From contig JAHLTZ010000014.1 in NCBI GenBank assembly GCA_025786725.1, positions 186,001 through 250,000 of the forward strand: 64,000 nt of DNA, read 5' to 3'. The notes beneath the pieces are model-generated. The model was not told where the DNA came from and did no database searches. It was given only the letters and a program-made list of their open reading frames with translations. Below, piece after piece: positions 12,601 through 24,656 of the stretch. The DNA is from Syncephalis fuscata (Eukaryota > Zoopagomycota > Zoopagomycetes > Zoopagales > Piptocephalidaceae). Both the position numbers and the translations under genes were made by a program. Position 1 is the first letter of the stretch. The number at the start of each line of letters is the position of its first letter.

Positions 12601-13809
12601 CTGTGGTTATTCTATGTTTATAAATATGTAAACGTATAAATATGATTAGTGTATAAATAAAAATATACAAGCCACTTACAGCTATAATGTCAGATTATTA
12701 AATAAAGTATATAGCACGTGTTTAGTATATATTTAGTTGATATACAGCATCACTTACATTCTATTAATACAAGTCATTGAACATAAAAAATGCATGAAAT
12801 ACGTTTAATACGTAGTTAATTGGTATACAACGTTACTTACCGCCTAGTGATGCAGATTATTAAAAATACAAAAAGCATGGTATATGTTTAATACGTAGCT
12901 AATTTATATACGATGCTACTTACCAGCTATTAGTGTCAGATTATTGAACACATAAAGTGTATGGCGTGTAATTAGCAAATATTTGATTAATATACAATAC
13001 TATTTACCACCTATTAACATCAAGTTATTGAACATACAAAGCGTATGGTATATTTTAGTACACATTTAGTTGATATAAAATACCACTTACGACCTATTAA
13101 TACAGGTTATCAAACGCATAAAGTGTATGGCATATGTTTAATAAATAGCTGGCTAATATACAATGCCACTTACCAACCATTGGTGTCAGCTTATTAGACA
13201 CACATAGCGTATGGCATATGCTTAGTAAATAGTCAATTAGTATATAATGTCACTTACGGCCTATCAATGCAGATTATTAAGCATACAAATGTATGGCATA
13301 TATTTAGTTTACAATTAGTTAATATATAATGCTACTTACGATTTAGTAATGTCAATTTGGTAATTTAGACGTTATTTAATTAGCTAAGTAACTAATAAAT
13401 TTCATTGTGATCTACCTCCTATTGTTGCAAATCCAGTATATCGGTATTTTAATATAGTATTTTATTTATTTAATGTAAACTTACTTTTAGCTAATGGTGC
13501 TGATTTACCCATTACACATTAACAAGCAGTCATTAATTAGCATAGCAATAAACACAAACTTCCAAGACTTACAGACTGGTTACATGCATATAACAACATA
13601 GTATAAGTGATAGAACAGCGGCCTATATTCACGACTTACCGTCTAATGTCATAATTAGTTAACCATAATGTCAATTGACATATCAATTAATATATTTATT
13701 CTAACTGCAACATACCACGACGGATTATACTTGGCCTAGCATCCACTATGGCTGTACTGGCTACAAAAGCCACGACGAAAGTGCAGACGATGACAATGGA
13801 AAGCTTCAT
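12547..13809 (-). CDS. Predicted secreted peptide from a micro-exon gene
   Basis: Exon 1 (13809-13716) encodes a strong signal peptide (MKLSIVIVCTFVVAFVASTA, cut near VDA) and ends RPSIIRR in phase 1. Downstream are 3-nt exons flanked by AG and GTAAGT-type donors: 13642-13640, 13575-13573, 13418-13416, 13260-13258, 13093-13091, 13010-13008, 12926-12924, 12843-12841, 12760-12758. There is also one of 6 nt (13490-13485, or 15 nt with an alternative AG) and one of 2 nt (12681-12680). The last exon, 12600-12547, reads to TAG. Joining them keeps one frame of 60 residues. The micro-exon part reads DVSKRGRRAGES, rich in basic pairs that Kex2-type proteases cut, then FQNISIDGIVGLLVLYI. Skipping or adding any 3-nt exon leaves the frame intact. 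The splice model is prediction; no family recognised. Confidence 0.45.
12665..13350 (-). repeat. ~83-bp tandem array with conserved splice signals
   Basis: The 3-nt exon positions recur every 82-84 bp from 13341 to 12759, with looser spacing of 67-87 bp at the ends. Within each unit the minus strand repeats donor GTAAGT, an ATGCCATAC-like middle, ATAATCTGACA or ATAACTTGATG, then TTAATAG. Units have diverged strongly, yet nearly all keep donor and acceptor. Two lost the acceptor AG (13342-13340 has AA, 13176-13174 has GG). Two have weaker donors (GTAAAT at 13007, GTAGAT at 13415). This looks like serial duplication of an intron plus a mini-exon. Confidence 0.85.
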
Positions 13810-15429
13810 GGTGATATTGATTTGTTAAGAAAACAAATAGAATAAACAAAAGAGTGTTTAGTGTAAAATAGATAGTAGGTATTTGGCAGAAAGTAGAGTG
13901 TGATGGGATACCGTTAGTTAGTTGTATGTATTGTATGGGCTATTTAAGTCTATGATTATGTTGAGGTATCAGTATGCTGTATTGTATGTTCGATACCATT
14001 GATGTACAGTGTAAACCAATAACAGCACATCCACATGGTGGCTTGATGCATACGTATATCAACATATCGATGGAGCAATGTTATGCTGCCCAATCTTTAC
14101 TTCAATCTGCTCAGCAATTACACAGATGACGTGGCAATGTCAATTAACCAGTACACATGGGGTAGAAATGTACTAATTAATTTTTACAATAATGTTACAC
14201 AATTCAAACCATGCGGTGCAAAACGAATCCATTGATCCTACAGAAGTAGTGATAATGTATCGCTGTGTCTTTGCTGTTGCTTTCATTAGCAATTTCAATC
14301 CCAATATCTGCGTTATTGAAAATAGTGTTTAATGCCGATACAACAACAATAATGCTGCATTGATCTTGTGCTTTTCTACAGATACATATTGTGATGCATA
14401 AACTAGTTATAGTTCATTAAGCATGAAATATACCAATTCGTTTTTTCCCATGCACTCGATTAAGCATTGTAGTTTTGATACATGAATGAACATTTTGTTT
14501 TAACGCAGCACCGTCAATTGTTGATTTAAGTATTATTGTTAACAATTGACTGTTGCATAGCGGCATCTTTCGATAATAAAGCATTGAGCTCAAGTATGGA
14601 TACCATCAATTGTTTGATTGTAAGTAGTTTAGAAATACTAAACGGTACCTATCAGGTCGTCTTAGTCGTATACAATTAATTCTGAGTGTACAGCAACAAT
14701 GCACATATATCGACCAGTGGCAACTCTGGTGTACAAATGATTCATTTGGTAATGATGAGAATGACTATTATAGATGCACACATCAAAATTGTACTAGGAC
14801 AAACTGTAAAATCGGAATTTAGCAGTGATGAATTTATATGCGCTTTTACCAGTCTATAAACCAATGATAATATATTGCCACAGCCTTAAAATTAAGGCTA
14901 TTCATCAAAGATATCATTTTTATCATTTAATGTTGCAATTATGTGCAAATTATCACACAGGTAGCATGTTTTCAATATAAATACACATATGACTGACTGT
15001 CTTTTAATAAAGTATTGATCGTTGTAGCTAGTATTATTTATTGATACTTGGTTAACTATTGTAATGATGTATTTAATAGCTAACTAATGAAACACTTCTC
15101 TAGTTGCAATCTAAATTGCAGAAATCTTTTTTATTTTAATAGTTTGTAGGCAATAAAGCATAAAAATATAAAAGACTATGAATAAGTAGATGGGTGTGCA
15201 TGAATATTGGCAGTAAAGTTACAATGTACATGGCAGCAAGAATGAGTGAAATGAATTGATACATGAAATAAATACAGTTATGAATAAACAAGCAGCTGTT
15301 GCTAATAGTGCGATCATTAGACGATATTATAACATATAATAGGATGAATATATAATGAAACAAATTAATGAGTTATTTATAAACAATAAAATGTATTTAA
15401 TATAATATAGAATAGATAGAACGATATAA

Positions 15430-15572
15430 GAATAGAGGATATATGCATACTGGATAATAAATCTACAATAATGAGTATTTGATGATTGATGTCACTCACC
15501 ACTCATATCATGTTCAATAGATTAGATGTTATTAATTGTAGTTATTTGACCACAAATCATACTAAATGTCTA
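15430..15572 (+). repeat. Dispersed repeat, arm-only copy
   Basis: Contains the family block GAGGATATATGCATACTGGA, then AATCTACAATAATGAGTATT, GTCACTCACCACTCAT and GTTCAATAGATTAGATGTTA. The same block occurs at 34113-34240 and 52276-52440, and inverted at 51581-51740. Confidence 0.8.
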
Positions 15573-15837
15573 ATAAATTTAATTAGATTGTATAACAATG
15601 CTAAATAACACACAATATGTTATATGATGATGCAGTTTATTTAATTTAATTAACTAGTATTAAAGTTAAAAGTTAAAAATAAAATGGTATATAACATGTA
15701 TATATTAGTGCATTCACACTAGCACAATCAAATAGAACAATCAACTAAATAATTATTGATATCATTGCTAAAATAGCTAATGTGGTTGTAAACGTAGTGA
15801 ATGTTTTTACTACTTTACCAGGAAGCTGTGAATTGAC

Positions 15838-15919
15838 TTATTACTACCACTATATTTGGTAGTAATAATTAATTATCCAAGACAATATCATGTGATTTGC
15901 TTACACATGATATTGTCTT
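15838..15919. other. Two adjacent perfect hairpins
   Basis: Hairpin 1 has 12-bp arms (TTATTACTACCA at 15838-15849 and its complement at 15857-15868) with a 7-nt loop. Hairpin 2 has 16-bp arms (AAGACAATATCATGTG at 15879-15894 and its complement at 15904-15919) with a 9-nt loop, then TTTTT on the + strand. It could be a small structured RNA ending at the T-run, or a remnant of an inverted-repeat element. No gene is nearby. Confidence 0.7.
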
Positions 15920-16432
15920 TTTACGACCAAACACACAGTACAGTGCTCGGTCTTACTTTCAGTGGTCGTGCCGATCATCTAATAATATTATCAATACCCC
16001 CAAGTCTTTTACAAAAAACTTGCTAGTTATAATCAACCATGCTACTTACTACCTACGTGCTATTTACTTCAAAGTGGAATAGTACTTGTACTAATCATTA
16101 AAAGGCAAAAACAGTTAACAAATACAATTTCCTTCTTTCTTATGATTAAGGCTTATTTGCTATAAAATAGCATTAATGTTTACTATTTTCAATAAACAGT
16201 GTCTTATTTTTAATTTTAAATTCAATTTTATTGCCAAGTCCTAAAACTTTTCTTGTCATCCCAATTTATCAGTGATTACTAAATTAGACTGACACTTTTA
16301 TTGGCCAACTTTACACTAGTTACTCCTATACTTCCATTATATTTTTAATAATGAATTAATAGTATTTTATTAAAAACTTGCGATAAATTCCATGCGTGCA
16401 TTTATGAACATAAAATAAATGGCGTATTTAAA

Positions 16433-16660
16433 ACATTGCCATTGGTAGTATAATTGTATTCCTAGTTTGATATACTTAGGTATATGTTCGGCAAAGATCA
16501 GAATTATTTGACAACTACTACACTCATTTTATTCATATATTAAATTCTAGTTAATGTTCTAGGCTATTCAACTTTTAATTGATGGCTTTTTATATTAAAA
16601 GTCTGCATTTTTGTGCATACTCAATTATGCAAACTTTTAGTAATAAATACATAAACATAT
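16433..16660 (+). repeat. Inverted duplicate of 12380-12600
   Basis: Plus-strand copy of the segment that carries the micro-exon gene 3' end. Here the frame corresponding to the predicted last exon closes early at TAA. No array of AG-NNN-GTAAGT units is visible upstream of it. Confidence 0.7.
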
Positions 16661-17864
16661 ATATATTGAGGTAATCTTGAGTATGTTAAATAAATTAACT
16701 TTTATTACTAGTAGTAAATTGTTCAGCAACATATTGTTATTATTTATATTCAAAATAAAGCATTAGAAATAACTTGATTTATTATTTGTATAATGATGTA
16801 AAAATGACCGGATAATAAGTAAAATGTTTATTAAGATGCCAATTCTAATGGCAACAAGCTTTCCACGGCACTTTCGTCATTTCACCATTTGCCAACACTT
16901 ATTGGCAACAGCAAATCAATGGCCTTTATATACGCTGCTCTACTTGCCAAACATTGCATTGATAAATACAATAAATGGATTTTTCTTTGTTATTTGCACC
17001 TTTGTTGAAAGCTATTATTTTTCTTTCTCAAAGGATCGTTATTTAATTACATATAACTAACTAATTATTCATAAATCATATATTGTTTTATACACCAATA
17101 AAATGTTAATAATAATTTGCCTTTCTTGCATTCTAATGCTTTCTATTATTTGAATAAATCGTTTATTCCATTTATTACTACTTTTTGTTTTCTATTTTTA
17201 CATTGACTTGTTATGATGAATAATTTAAGGAGTATCTATACTGTATAGCCTTATAGAAAGAACGTTTATTTATATTTTGCATTAACTGAACATTAATTTC
17301 GTTAGAAATGTTATAAATGGCTTTTATAAAATTCATCATAGGGCTTGAATAATTATTGAGTCGATAGTAATTTATTAAATCTTTTTTTGTTATTTGCACC
17401 TATTGTTATTGAATAGTTTTTAAATTCAAACATTCCTTACAAGAGTGGAATTAATTAATTAATTAACTAATTAGTTAATTATAATTATTTATGGATACTT
17501 TGTTATCTTTATCACGATTTTATCAGTGTCACTTCACGTTTGGCTGTCACTGTATAAACCTTTTTGCTTCTATCTAGTATCTATCCGCCTATTGTTTTCC
17601 TCTTATTGCTATTGCTTTTACGTCTCTTCATTGCTTCGAGTCGATTGGTCGAGTGTAGTCAGGCCTAGAACGTTGATGAGTGGGGCATTTTCTACTATAC
17701 TAATCTCCCTTCAATTTATTGCTCGAACCTTGAATCTTTATTTGCTTATCCTATCGTTCGCAGCAGCAACGCTAGCCACTATATTTGCCTACCAATCAGT
17801 TGAATCGTTGACATCAGTGGTCATTTTTGCAACCTAGCGTGTTAGATCATCCTCAACGATAGCG

Positions 17865-20800
17865 ATGGCAGGGGCAGGCGACCTTAATGTTGACGATACC
17901 GTCACACAGCTGCTTGATGGCTACTCCTATCTCTACTTCGCCGAGCGACGCCACGACTCGCAGGGCGATATGATGTCATTGATGCTAATCTTCGTACAGC
18001 TAGCCGAAAGATTCAGTAGATGCACAGGGAAAACCAGTACACGACTGGCGAATGCGAGAACGAGTCAAAACGGCCTCTGGATTACTTACCTCTGTCTTAA
18101 TATTGGTATTGACCCACCTGACGTTGTAAAGACGAGTCCATGCGCTCGTCTCGAATGCTGGATCGATCCATATGCGATGTCGTCACAGCGGGCACTCGAT
18201 ACAATTGGACATACATTAAAACAGCAATACGAGGTTTTACAGTCACGCGCTCGTTATAAACTTTTACTTGATCCGGCCGTTGAAGCGGCTAAGAAATTAT
18301 GTTGTGCACTGCGTCGTAGTACACGCGAAGATCGTATTTTATTTCATTATAATGGCCATGGAGTGCCAAAGCCGACAACAAGTGGCGAAATTTGGGTATT
18401 TAACAAATCATATACGCAATACATTCCTGTATCGCTCTACGATCTACAAAGCTGGCTTGGTTCACCGTGTATTTACGTATACGATTGCTCTGCTGCAGGA
18501 AATATTGTAGCGGCTTTTGATAAATTTGCCAGACAACGCGATGCAGAAAGTGAGAAACGACGTCAATCAGGTGGACAATCATTACGCAGTCATCCTACAT
18601 CGGCGGCCAATTCATCAGCTTCAACGCCAACATCGACAACACAGCCCCAGGTACATTTGACATTTCAACTGCCCCTATGAGTGATTGTATACAATTAGCT
18701 GCATGTTCAGCTAACGAAGTTTTACCAATGAATCCAACGTTGCCAGCTGATTTGTTTTCTGCCTGTCTTACAACACCAATTCCAATGGCCTTGCGTTGGT
18801 TTGTTTTACAGTCACCTATTCTTGGTGTAAATATATCACCTGATGATGTTATGAAGCTACCAGGTCGTTACGATAGTCGACGCACGCCACTTGGCGAACT
18901 TAGTTGGATACTTACCGCAGTTACAGATACCATTGCCTGGAATGTACTGCCACTAGATCTGTTTAAACGCCTTTTTCGTCAAGATATCATGGTGGCAGGC
19001 ATGTTTCGTAACTTTCTACTTGCTGACCGTATTATGCGTCATTACAAATGCACACCTGTCAGTAGACCAGCATTACCACCAACGCACCAGCATCCAATGT
19101 GGCAAGCATGGGATCTTGCTGTTGATATGTGTGTTATGCAGATTCCAGCCTTATTAGAAGCAACACAAAATGAAACACCATTACAGTATCGACCGTCCAC
19201 CTTCTTTGCCGATCAGCTTACGGCATTTGAAGTTTGGCTTAAACACGGACAGGTAACAAGACAGCCACCTGAACAACTACCAATTATATTACAAGTACTA
19301 CTTAGCCAGGTACATCGTATGCGTGCACTTGTACTATTAAGTCGATTTTTAGATCTAGGTGCATGGGCAGTTAATCTAGCATTGTCTGTGGGTATTTTCC
19401 CTTATGTTCTTAAGCTGCTACAAAGTCCAGTTATTGAATTACGTCCTGTACTTATATTTATTTGGGCGCGTATGCTGGCCGTTGACCACGACTGTGCACA
19501 GGATTTAACAAAAGAGAATGGCTATCTTTATTTTGTCAATGTATTGTCACCTAGCCAACCGACGCCACCGCAACAACAAGTAGCCGCTAGTCTTTCGGAA
19601 CATCGGGCTATGTGTGCATTTGTCATATCTATTTTCTGTCGACATGCTGATGCAGGCCGACGAGCTTGTTTGAATGCAGGCGTGATAGCAATGTGTGTAG
19701 CACACACAGAAAGCCCAGATCATCTATTACGACAATGGTGTTGTCTTTGTCTTGGACAGCTATGGCGTGGATTTCCAGATGCTCAATGGACGGCTATTCG
19801 CGATAATGTTCACGAACGATTATTAGATATGCTTGAAGATGCAGTACCAGAAGTTAGAGCAGCTGCCTTATATGCACTGTCAACATTGGTCGGTGATTTG
19901 GATTTAACTGAACAGCTTATCCATACCGAACATAATATTGCCGTTAAAGCACTTACCGTCTCTGAAGATGCCAGTCCATTGGTGCGACGTGAACTAGTCT
20001 GTCTGCTTTCAGCCATTATTCATCGTTATCCGGAACAATTTCTAAGTGTTGCATCATCTTTCCTTGAAGAAAGTCGACATTGGTCGTCGCCAGGATCATT
20101 AGGAACGAATGCCGCCATGTTTGACGATAAAACATGGCGTCGACGAAAGGACCGTTCAAGAACAAAGCCATCCGACTCTATTGCTACTGCATTTAATGCT
20201 CTTATGTTAGCCGATGTACCACCTATTAGTAACGGATCAGCTGATACTAATGGTAATGGTGGTCGAACCACTCAAGACTTGATGTATGGATGTGTTTGGT
20301 GTGCTATACTTGTATTATCTGTAGATCCGTATGCACCAGTAGCCATTTCTGCTTCAGCAGTTGTTGATTATGTACACGATCAGCTATACGATAGCGGACA
20401 AGTTATGGCTGTTCTATCAAGTATTCCTGGATCTCCTGCATCGGGTCAGGAAGTACCTACAACACCAACATCAGTAAGATCATTAAATTTACCGTATTCT
20501 TATTCAATCTACGACAGTCCATCAACAGTTAGTGGTACAGGCGGTATTAATGGCAATAGTGGCATTAATAGCGGCTTTGATAAACGATCATCACCAGCCA
20601 CTCAACGAATTACCACTTCATTAAAACGATCTGCATCTGGCACAATGTCAGCTATAAGAAATTTCTATAATTTTGGATATGGACTTACATCAGGATTTAA
20701 TAATGCACCTCCGCACCAGACAGCAACCCCATCAAACACGCCCAGCACGGCAACATCTAATAAACACGGTGCCAGTCGAAGTCATTCAGAAAGTGGATCG

Positions 20801-22662
20801 CGCGACTTTTATCACGGCCGTCCCACGTCAGAATGGCTATGGGATGCTCCCAATGCAGGAACAGCAGCAACAACATATAATATACCACGCCGCCAAGCAT
20901 CGTCACGGCCTTGGTCAACGATTGGCAATATATCAACGACATCATTAAATGAACTCAATAGTAAAATACAGCCAGAGACCAGTGGACCAGTCATGGCTAT
21001 GATGAAGGAAGATCAAGTACTGACCATTAACAGTCTTCCATTGCCATCAAAGCTATTTGACTGGTGTTGCACCTATTTCCTTGAACCACAGATTCGAGTA
21101 AGTATTATGTTAACCGTACGTTTACATTTATTAATATGATTTAACGAATAGACGGCTGAGAATCTTGAACCGGGCAGTGAAGGATATAATGCACGATCAT
21201 GGCGTCGTACCCGTAATGAACGTGTTCTTCAAGAAACTGTACCATTACATGAAGAGAGCGCCAATGCAACTTGGGATAAATCATATGGTTTATTGAATGA
21301 AGAAACAAGCGCACAACTACTCCGATTCCATACATATGAACCACATCTATTGACCAGTGATGGCCAGAATACAATTAGGTAATTTGAATAGATAATAGGA
21401 ATTATAATGTGTCGTGGCTTAATATTTTACTGATTAGTATTTGGGATTGGGAACGGCATACTAAAATCAATGCATTTTGGAATGGCAATACTGCATCAAG
21501 TCGAATCACGAGTATTGATTTGATGAATGAAGAAGATGTTGCTTTATTAATGGTTGGTTCAGGTAAGTGTAGATATTATAAGTATTTATTTAATAATATA
21601 TTAATTAATATATAACATTATTAGATGATGGTGCTATTCGACTGTATCGCAACTACGAATCATCTTCAATCGAGCTAGTAAGCAGCTGGCGCGCCCTTGT
21701 TGATCGACTACCGAGTAATTGTAGCAGTGGTTTAATTACTAACTGGCAACAAATCAGCGGTACACTATTGGTGGGCGGCGATGCTCGAGTAGTGCGTGTA
21801 TGGAATGCTGAACGTGAATTTGTGTTGAAGTAAGTACATCTATTGATACTTGATAATATTAATGAAAATGAATATGTGTAGGATATATTCACCCATTCAG
21901 ACAGCTGTGTTACTAGTTTAACTAGTCATCCTATGTCAAATAATTTATTTATAGCCGGTTGTGGTGATGGTGTTGTTCGAGTCTTTGATCGAAGAAATCC
22001 ACCACGTGAAAAGTAAGTCAATAATGAATAGACTAACAAATAGTTTAAATTGATAATTATCATATTTCATCAATAGTCTGGTTATTACTTGGAACGAGCA
22101 CCCAGGTTGGATACTTGGTGTATGCCAACAACAAAATAAACAACACGATATAGTATCAGCTAGGTAAGTGATTGATATAGCCATTATGATGATAATGATG
22201 ATGATTGGTGTTAACTAACATTAAATGGCTGCATCTAATTTAATATCTAGTGTGGCGGGTGATATTAAGATCTGGGATATTCGTCAAACAGACTCAGTGT
22301 TGACCATTGATGCAGATGTCGAAGGACTGACGGCATTCTCTGTGCACAACCATGCACCGGTTATGGCCAGGTAAGTTTAATAGACTGACTATAGTGAATT
22401 CACTGTATTAACATATTTTAGTTCTGGTTCACGCGGTGTTACAATATGGAATCTATTTGGTGAGATGATGGGTATGCCTCGTATCCATGGTGGTATGCTT
22501 GGACAACGACTTGGGCCGCCTAATGCCCTGGCCTATCATCCACGTCGGCCATTACTTGCCTTGGGCGGTACTGATCGGCCGGTGTCGATAATAGGCTGTG
22601 AAATGCGTAAGCCATTATTGCAGGAATCGTTGGTTAGTACGGTGCGCATGATAGATGCTTAA
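17865..22662 (+). CDS. KOG1: TORC1 subunit Kog1/Raptor, with four apparent one-base frame breaks
   Basis: TORC1 scaffold that recruits substrates to TOR kinase. The conserved N-terminal caspase-like region is present ([56 protein letters not shown]). Then come [24 protein letters not shown]-like helices and a C-terminal WD40 propeller encoded by short exons after 21097 ([37 protein letters not shown]). The first 800 nt need the frame shifted back by one at about 17966, 18005, 18075 and 18648. At each, one extra C restores family sequence such as [13 protein letters not shown] running into LCLNIG. The remaining ~4 kb has no break. The start is the first ATG of the frame. It is either an active gene with sequence errors or editing, or an N-terminally damaged one; the intact rest favours active. 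Confidence 0.9.
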
Positions 22663-23058
22663 TGAGTCTAGTAAGGCGGTCTTCTCCAACGATATGTAGT
22701 AATAGAACGACAAGTAAATTTATGTTTTTTCCGTAAATAAATACCTTATTTTCATTTATTCATTTTAATCATGTTACTTATAAACAAATAAAACTGTATT
22801 AGTTTATTGATACCATTGAGATTTACTGATTAAATGTATATTTATTATAATTTAAGCAATGATCCATTAGAGTTCACGTGGCGTGCCATCAAGTAGAAAT
22901 CGTTGGGTCGTCAATAGATCGGGCGAGTCGGATTATAATTGCCAAGGCTAATGTAGTAAAATATAGACCTCATTCACTTAAAGTATGAATGAATAAGTGA
23001 TACATGATCGATAAGAGATATTACTTCTGTAATCATAGTAATTTGTCATTCTTTGATT
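22663..23058. other. Intergenic, no gene seen
   Basis: Shared 3' spacer of convergent KOG1 and the AIG1-like gene. AATAAA-type polyadenylation signals occur at about 22735 (+). No coding pattern recognised. Confidence 0.55.
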
Positions 23059-24124
23059 TCATTCCGATAAAACTGGAGCATGAAGTTTTTTATGAAGGGT
23101 AGCACCTAGATAAGAAAAGAAAGAGTAATAACGATATTGACATTAATATTAGTGCGTTATTAATATATTACATCGTGTCATCATTCCTATGATTATTTCA
23201 ACTTACCGGTTATGTAGATGAAACTGCAGATAGTAGCGCTTGATAGATATACAGCCAAGCGATGATGGTGATCCATTAAACCAAAGAATGGATATGGCTA
23301 TGTATACCATTGTCATTAGTATAATAATTATCAACGGCCTATTATTTCTACTATCCTACCCAAAATCCATTATAATAATAGCAGACTTGTAACCAAATAC
23401 CATACAATAAAGCAAAGCTGTAGATTACATATATGTGCTTGATGGAATGTTTAAAGTTATTGCTATAGGCTAGGAATTCAATCCATAGAGCAATAGCTGG
23501 CAGTAGATGGTAGGTGGCATCCAATAAAAATGGCAATCTACATAGTATTGATGTATTAATATTGCTACTATCTTTATTATTAAAATACCTACTTTTCTTG
23601 GTCATCACCATGCATCAGTGTATCGTCGTAGAGCACAATACTCCAATAGAGCAGTGTAATAAGCGCCTCAATCTAATGATCAATTAGTGATGAACAGTTA
23701 TGGTTACACGACATAGAAATAATAGCCACCTACCGGATAAGCAATTACCAGTATAATTTGTTTTGCATGATCCGTTCCTATACATCAATGGTTGGTTGGT
23801 TGGTTGGTTGGTTAATAGCCAACAAGTGTTGTTATACAAACAACTTACGTGGGTTGGGTCGAATATCATGAAGTAGAGCGAGAAAATAGACGAGAGCACT
23901 TAGACCAAGTCCGATAATTGTGAGATACTATGATGATGACGGTCAGTTATCACCTATAGTATAGATATACACATAGTAACGCATTTTATTCTACTTACTA
24001 TGAAATGCCATCCAAATGCATTATCTGCTTTGTTCGTTAATTGAGTTAATAGCCAAAAGGAAAAGGAAAAGGAGCTTAATCCCGCGGCATGCACGGCCGT
24101 TCTTGACTTTGACTGTAGAAGCAT
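23059..24124 (-). CDS. FAR-17a/AIG1-like multi-pass membrane protein
   Basis: Seven exons (24124-23999, 23927-23849, 23777-23734, 23672-23593, 23537-23360, 23297-23207, 23105-23059) make 214 residues. There are five or six hydrophobic segments (LTIIGLGLSALVYFLALL, QIILVIAYPIEALITLLYW, YVIYSFALLYGIWLQVCYYY, LAVYLSSATICSFIYI). The layout and the DATYHLLPAIALWIEF segment with a membrane His match the FAR-17a/AIG1 family, whose animal members hydrolyse fatty-acid esters of hydroxy fatty acids using a Thr and a His. Function here is by family only. All introns are 44-90 nt; one contains a TTGG microsatellite (~23788-23812). The start is the ATG just before the first conserved segment; an upstream in-frame Met exists at 24178. 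Confidence 0.7.
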
Positions 24125-24656
24125 AATCTTAAAGTAATGGCTTAAACGCCACCAAATAGAAACAACGCACACACACACAGGTTCAAGTAAAGTAGAAGAC
24201 CTGACGATACCAATAGCTGGTAGAAGAGTAGACGAGAATAGTAGGCAAGTGGGCGAATACCGCGATAAGAGTATTTATCGAGGTCGTCTTAAGTACATGT
24301 GGGTAATTTTAATGTAAAATTAATTGATACTTGGTTGCCTTATTTAATAGGCACGAGGCCTCTTAATTCTATCGATGGTAATAGTAGTAGTGACACATTG
24401 ATAAAGACAACACTGGAGTCTGAACCGTAGTACTGGATTAAGCTTAACTATTCTTACTCCATTTGAATTATAAATAAATATAGACATATACACACACACA
24501 CTATTTACTATGAGTGTTAATTGAACTGTTTATAGAATACTTGATAGATTGGTGTGTAAGCATTTATTTAATGACCATGTGACTTGTGGTGTCCAGGTTG
24601 AGTTCATGTGATGGAAACGTGAGCATGTTCATGTGTTCACACAGTCATATACAGTA
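24125..24656. other. Intergenic, no gene seen
   Basis: Upstream region of the AIG1-like gene and 3' flank of CSN2. It has short CA repeats at about 24166-24180 and 24490-24501. I see no coding pattern. Confidence 0.55.

Larger units (their letters stand above)
13810..17864. other. Long AT-rich spacer, no firm gene
   Basis: About 4 kb between the micro-exon locus and KOG1. It holds a dispersed-repeat arm (15430-15572), two perfect hairpins (15838-15919), an inverted duplicate (16433-16660) and a TATATA-containing GC-richer patch near 16850-16960. Open frames here (for example 16824-17060 and 17526-17837) have no domain signature. The latter sits in the KOG1 leader and is a possible upstream frame only. 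Confidence 0.5.

Noticed and set aside
12665-13350. CRISPR array
   Set aside because: Regular spacing, but the whole ~83-bp unit is repeated and diverged; there are no short identical repeats with unique spacers, and the context is eukaryotic.
16824-17060. 78-codon frame in the 17-kb spacer
   Set aside because: No splice context, no motif, AT-rich second half; the TATA-like sequence inside is on both strands.
17526-17837. 103-codon hydrophobic frame before KOG1
   Set aside because: No ATG at its start, no domain signature, T-rich leader composition; best seen as 5' leader.
17965-18010. A 25-29 nt intron explaining the first KOG1 frame shift
   Set aside because: Far shorter than any other intron here and the donor (GTCATT) is poor; two one-base breaks restore a better continuous protein ([18 protein letters not shown]).
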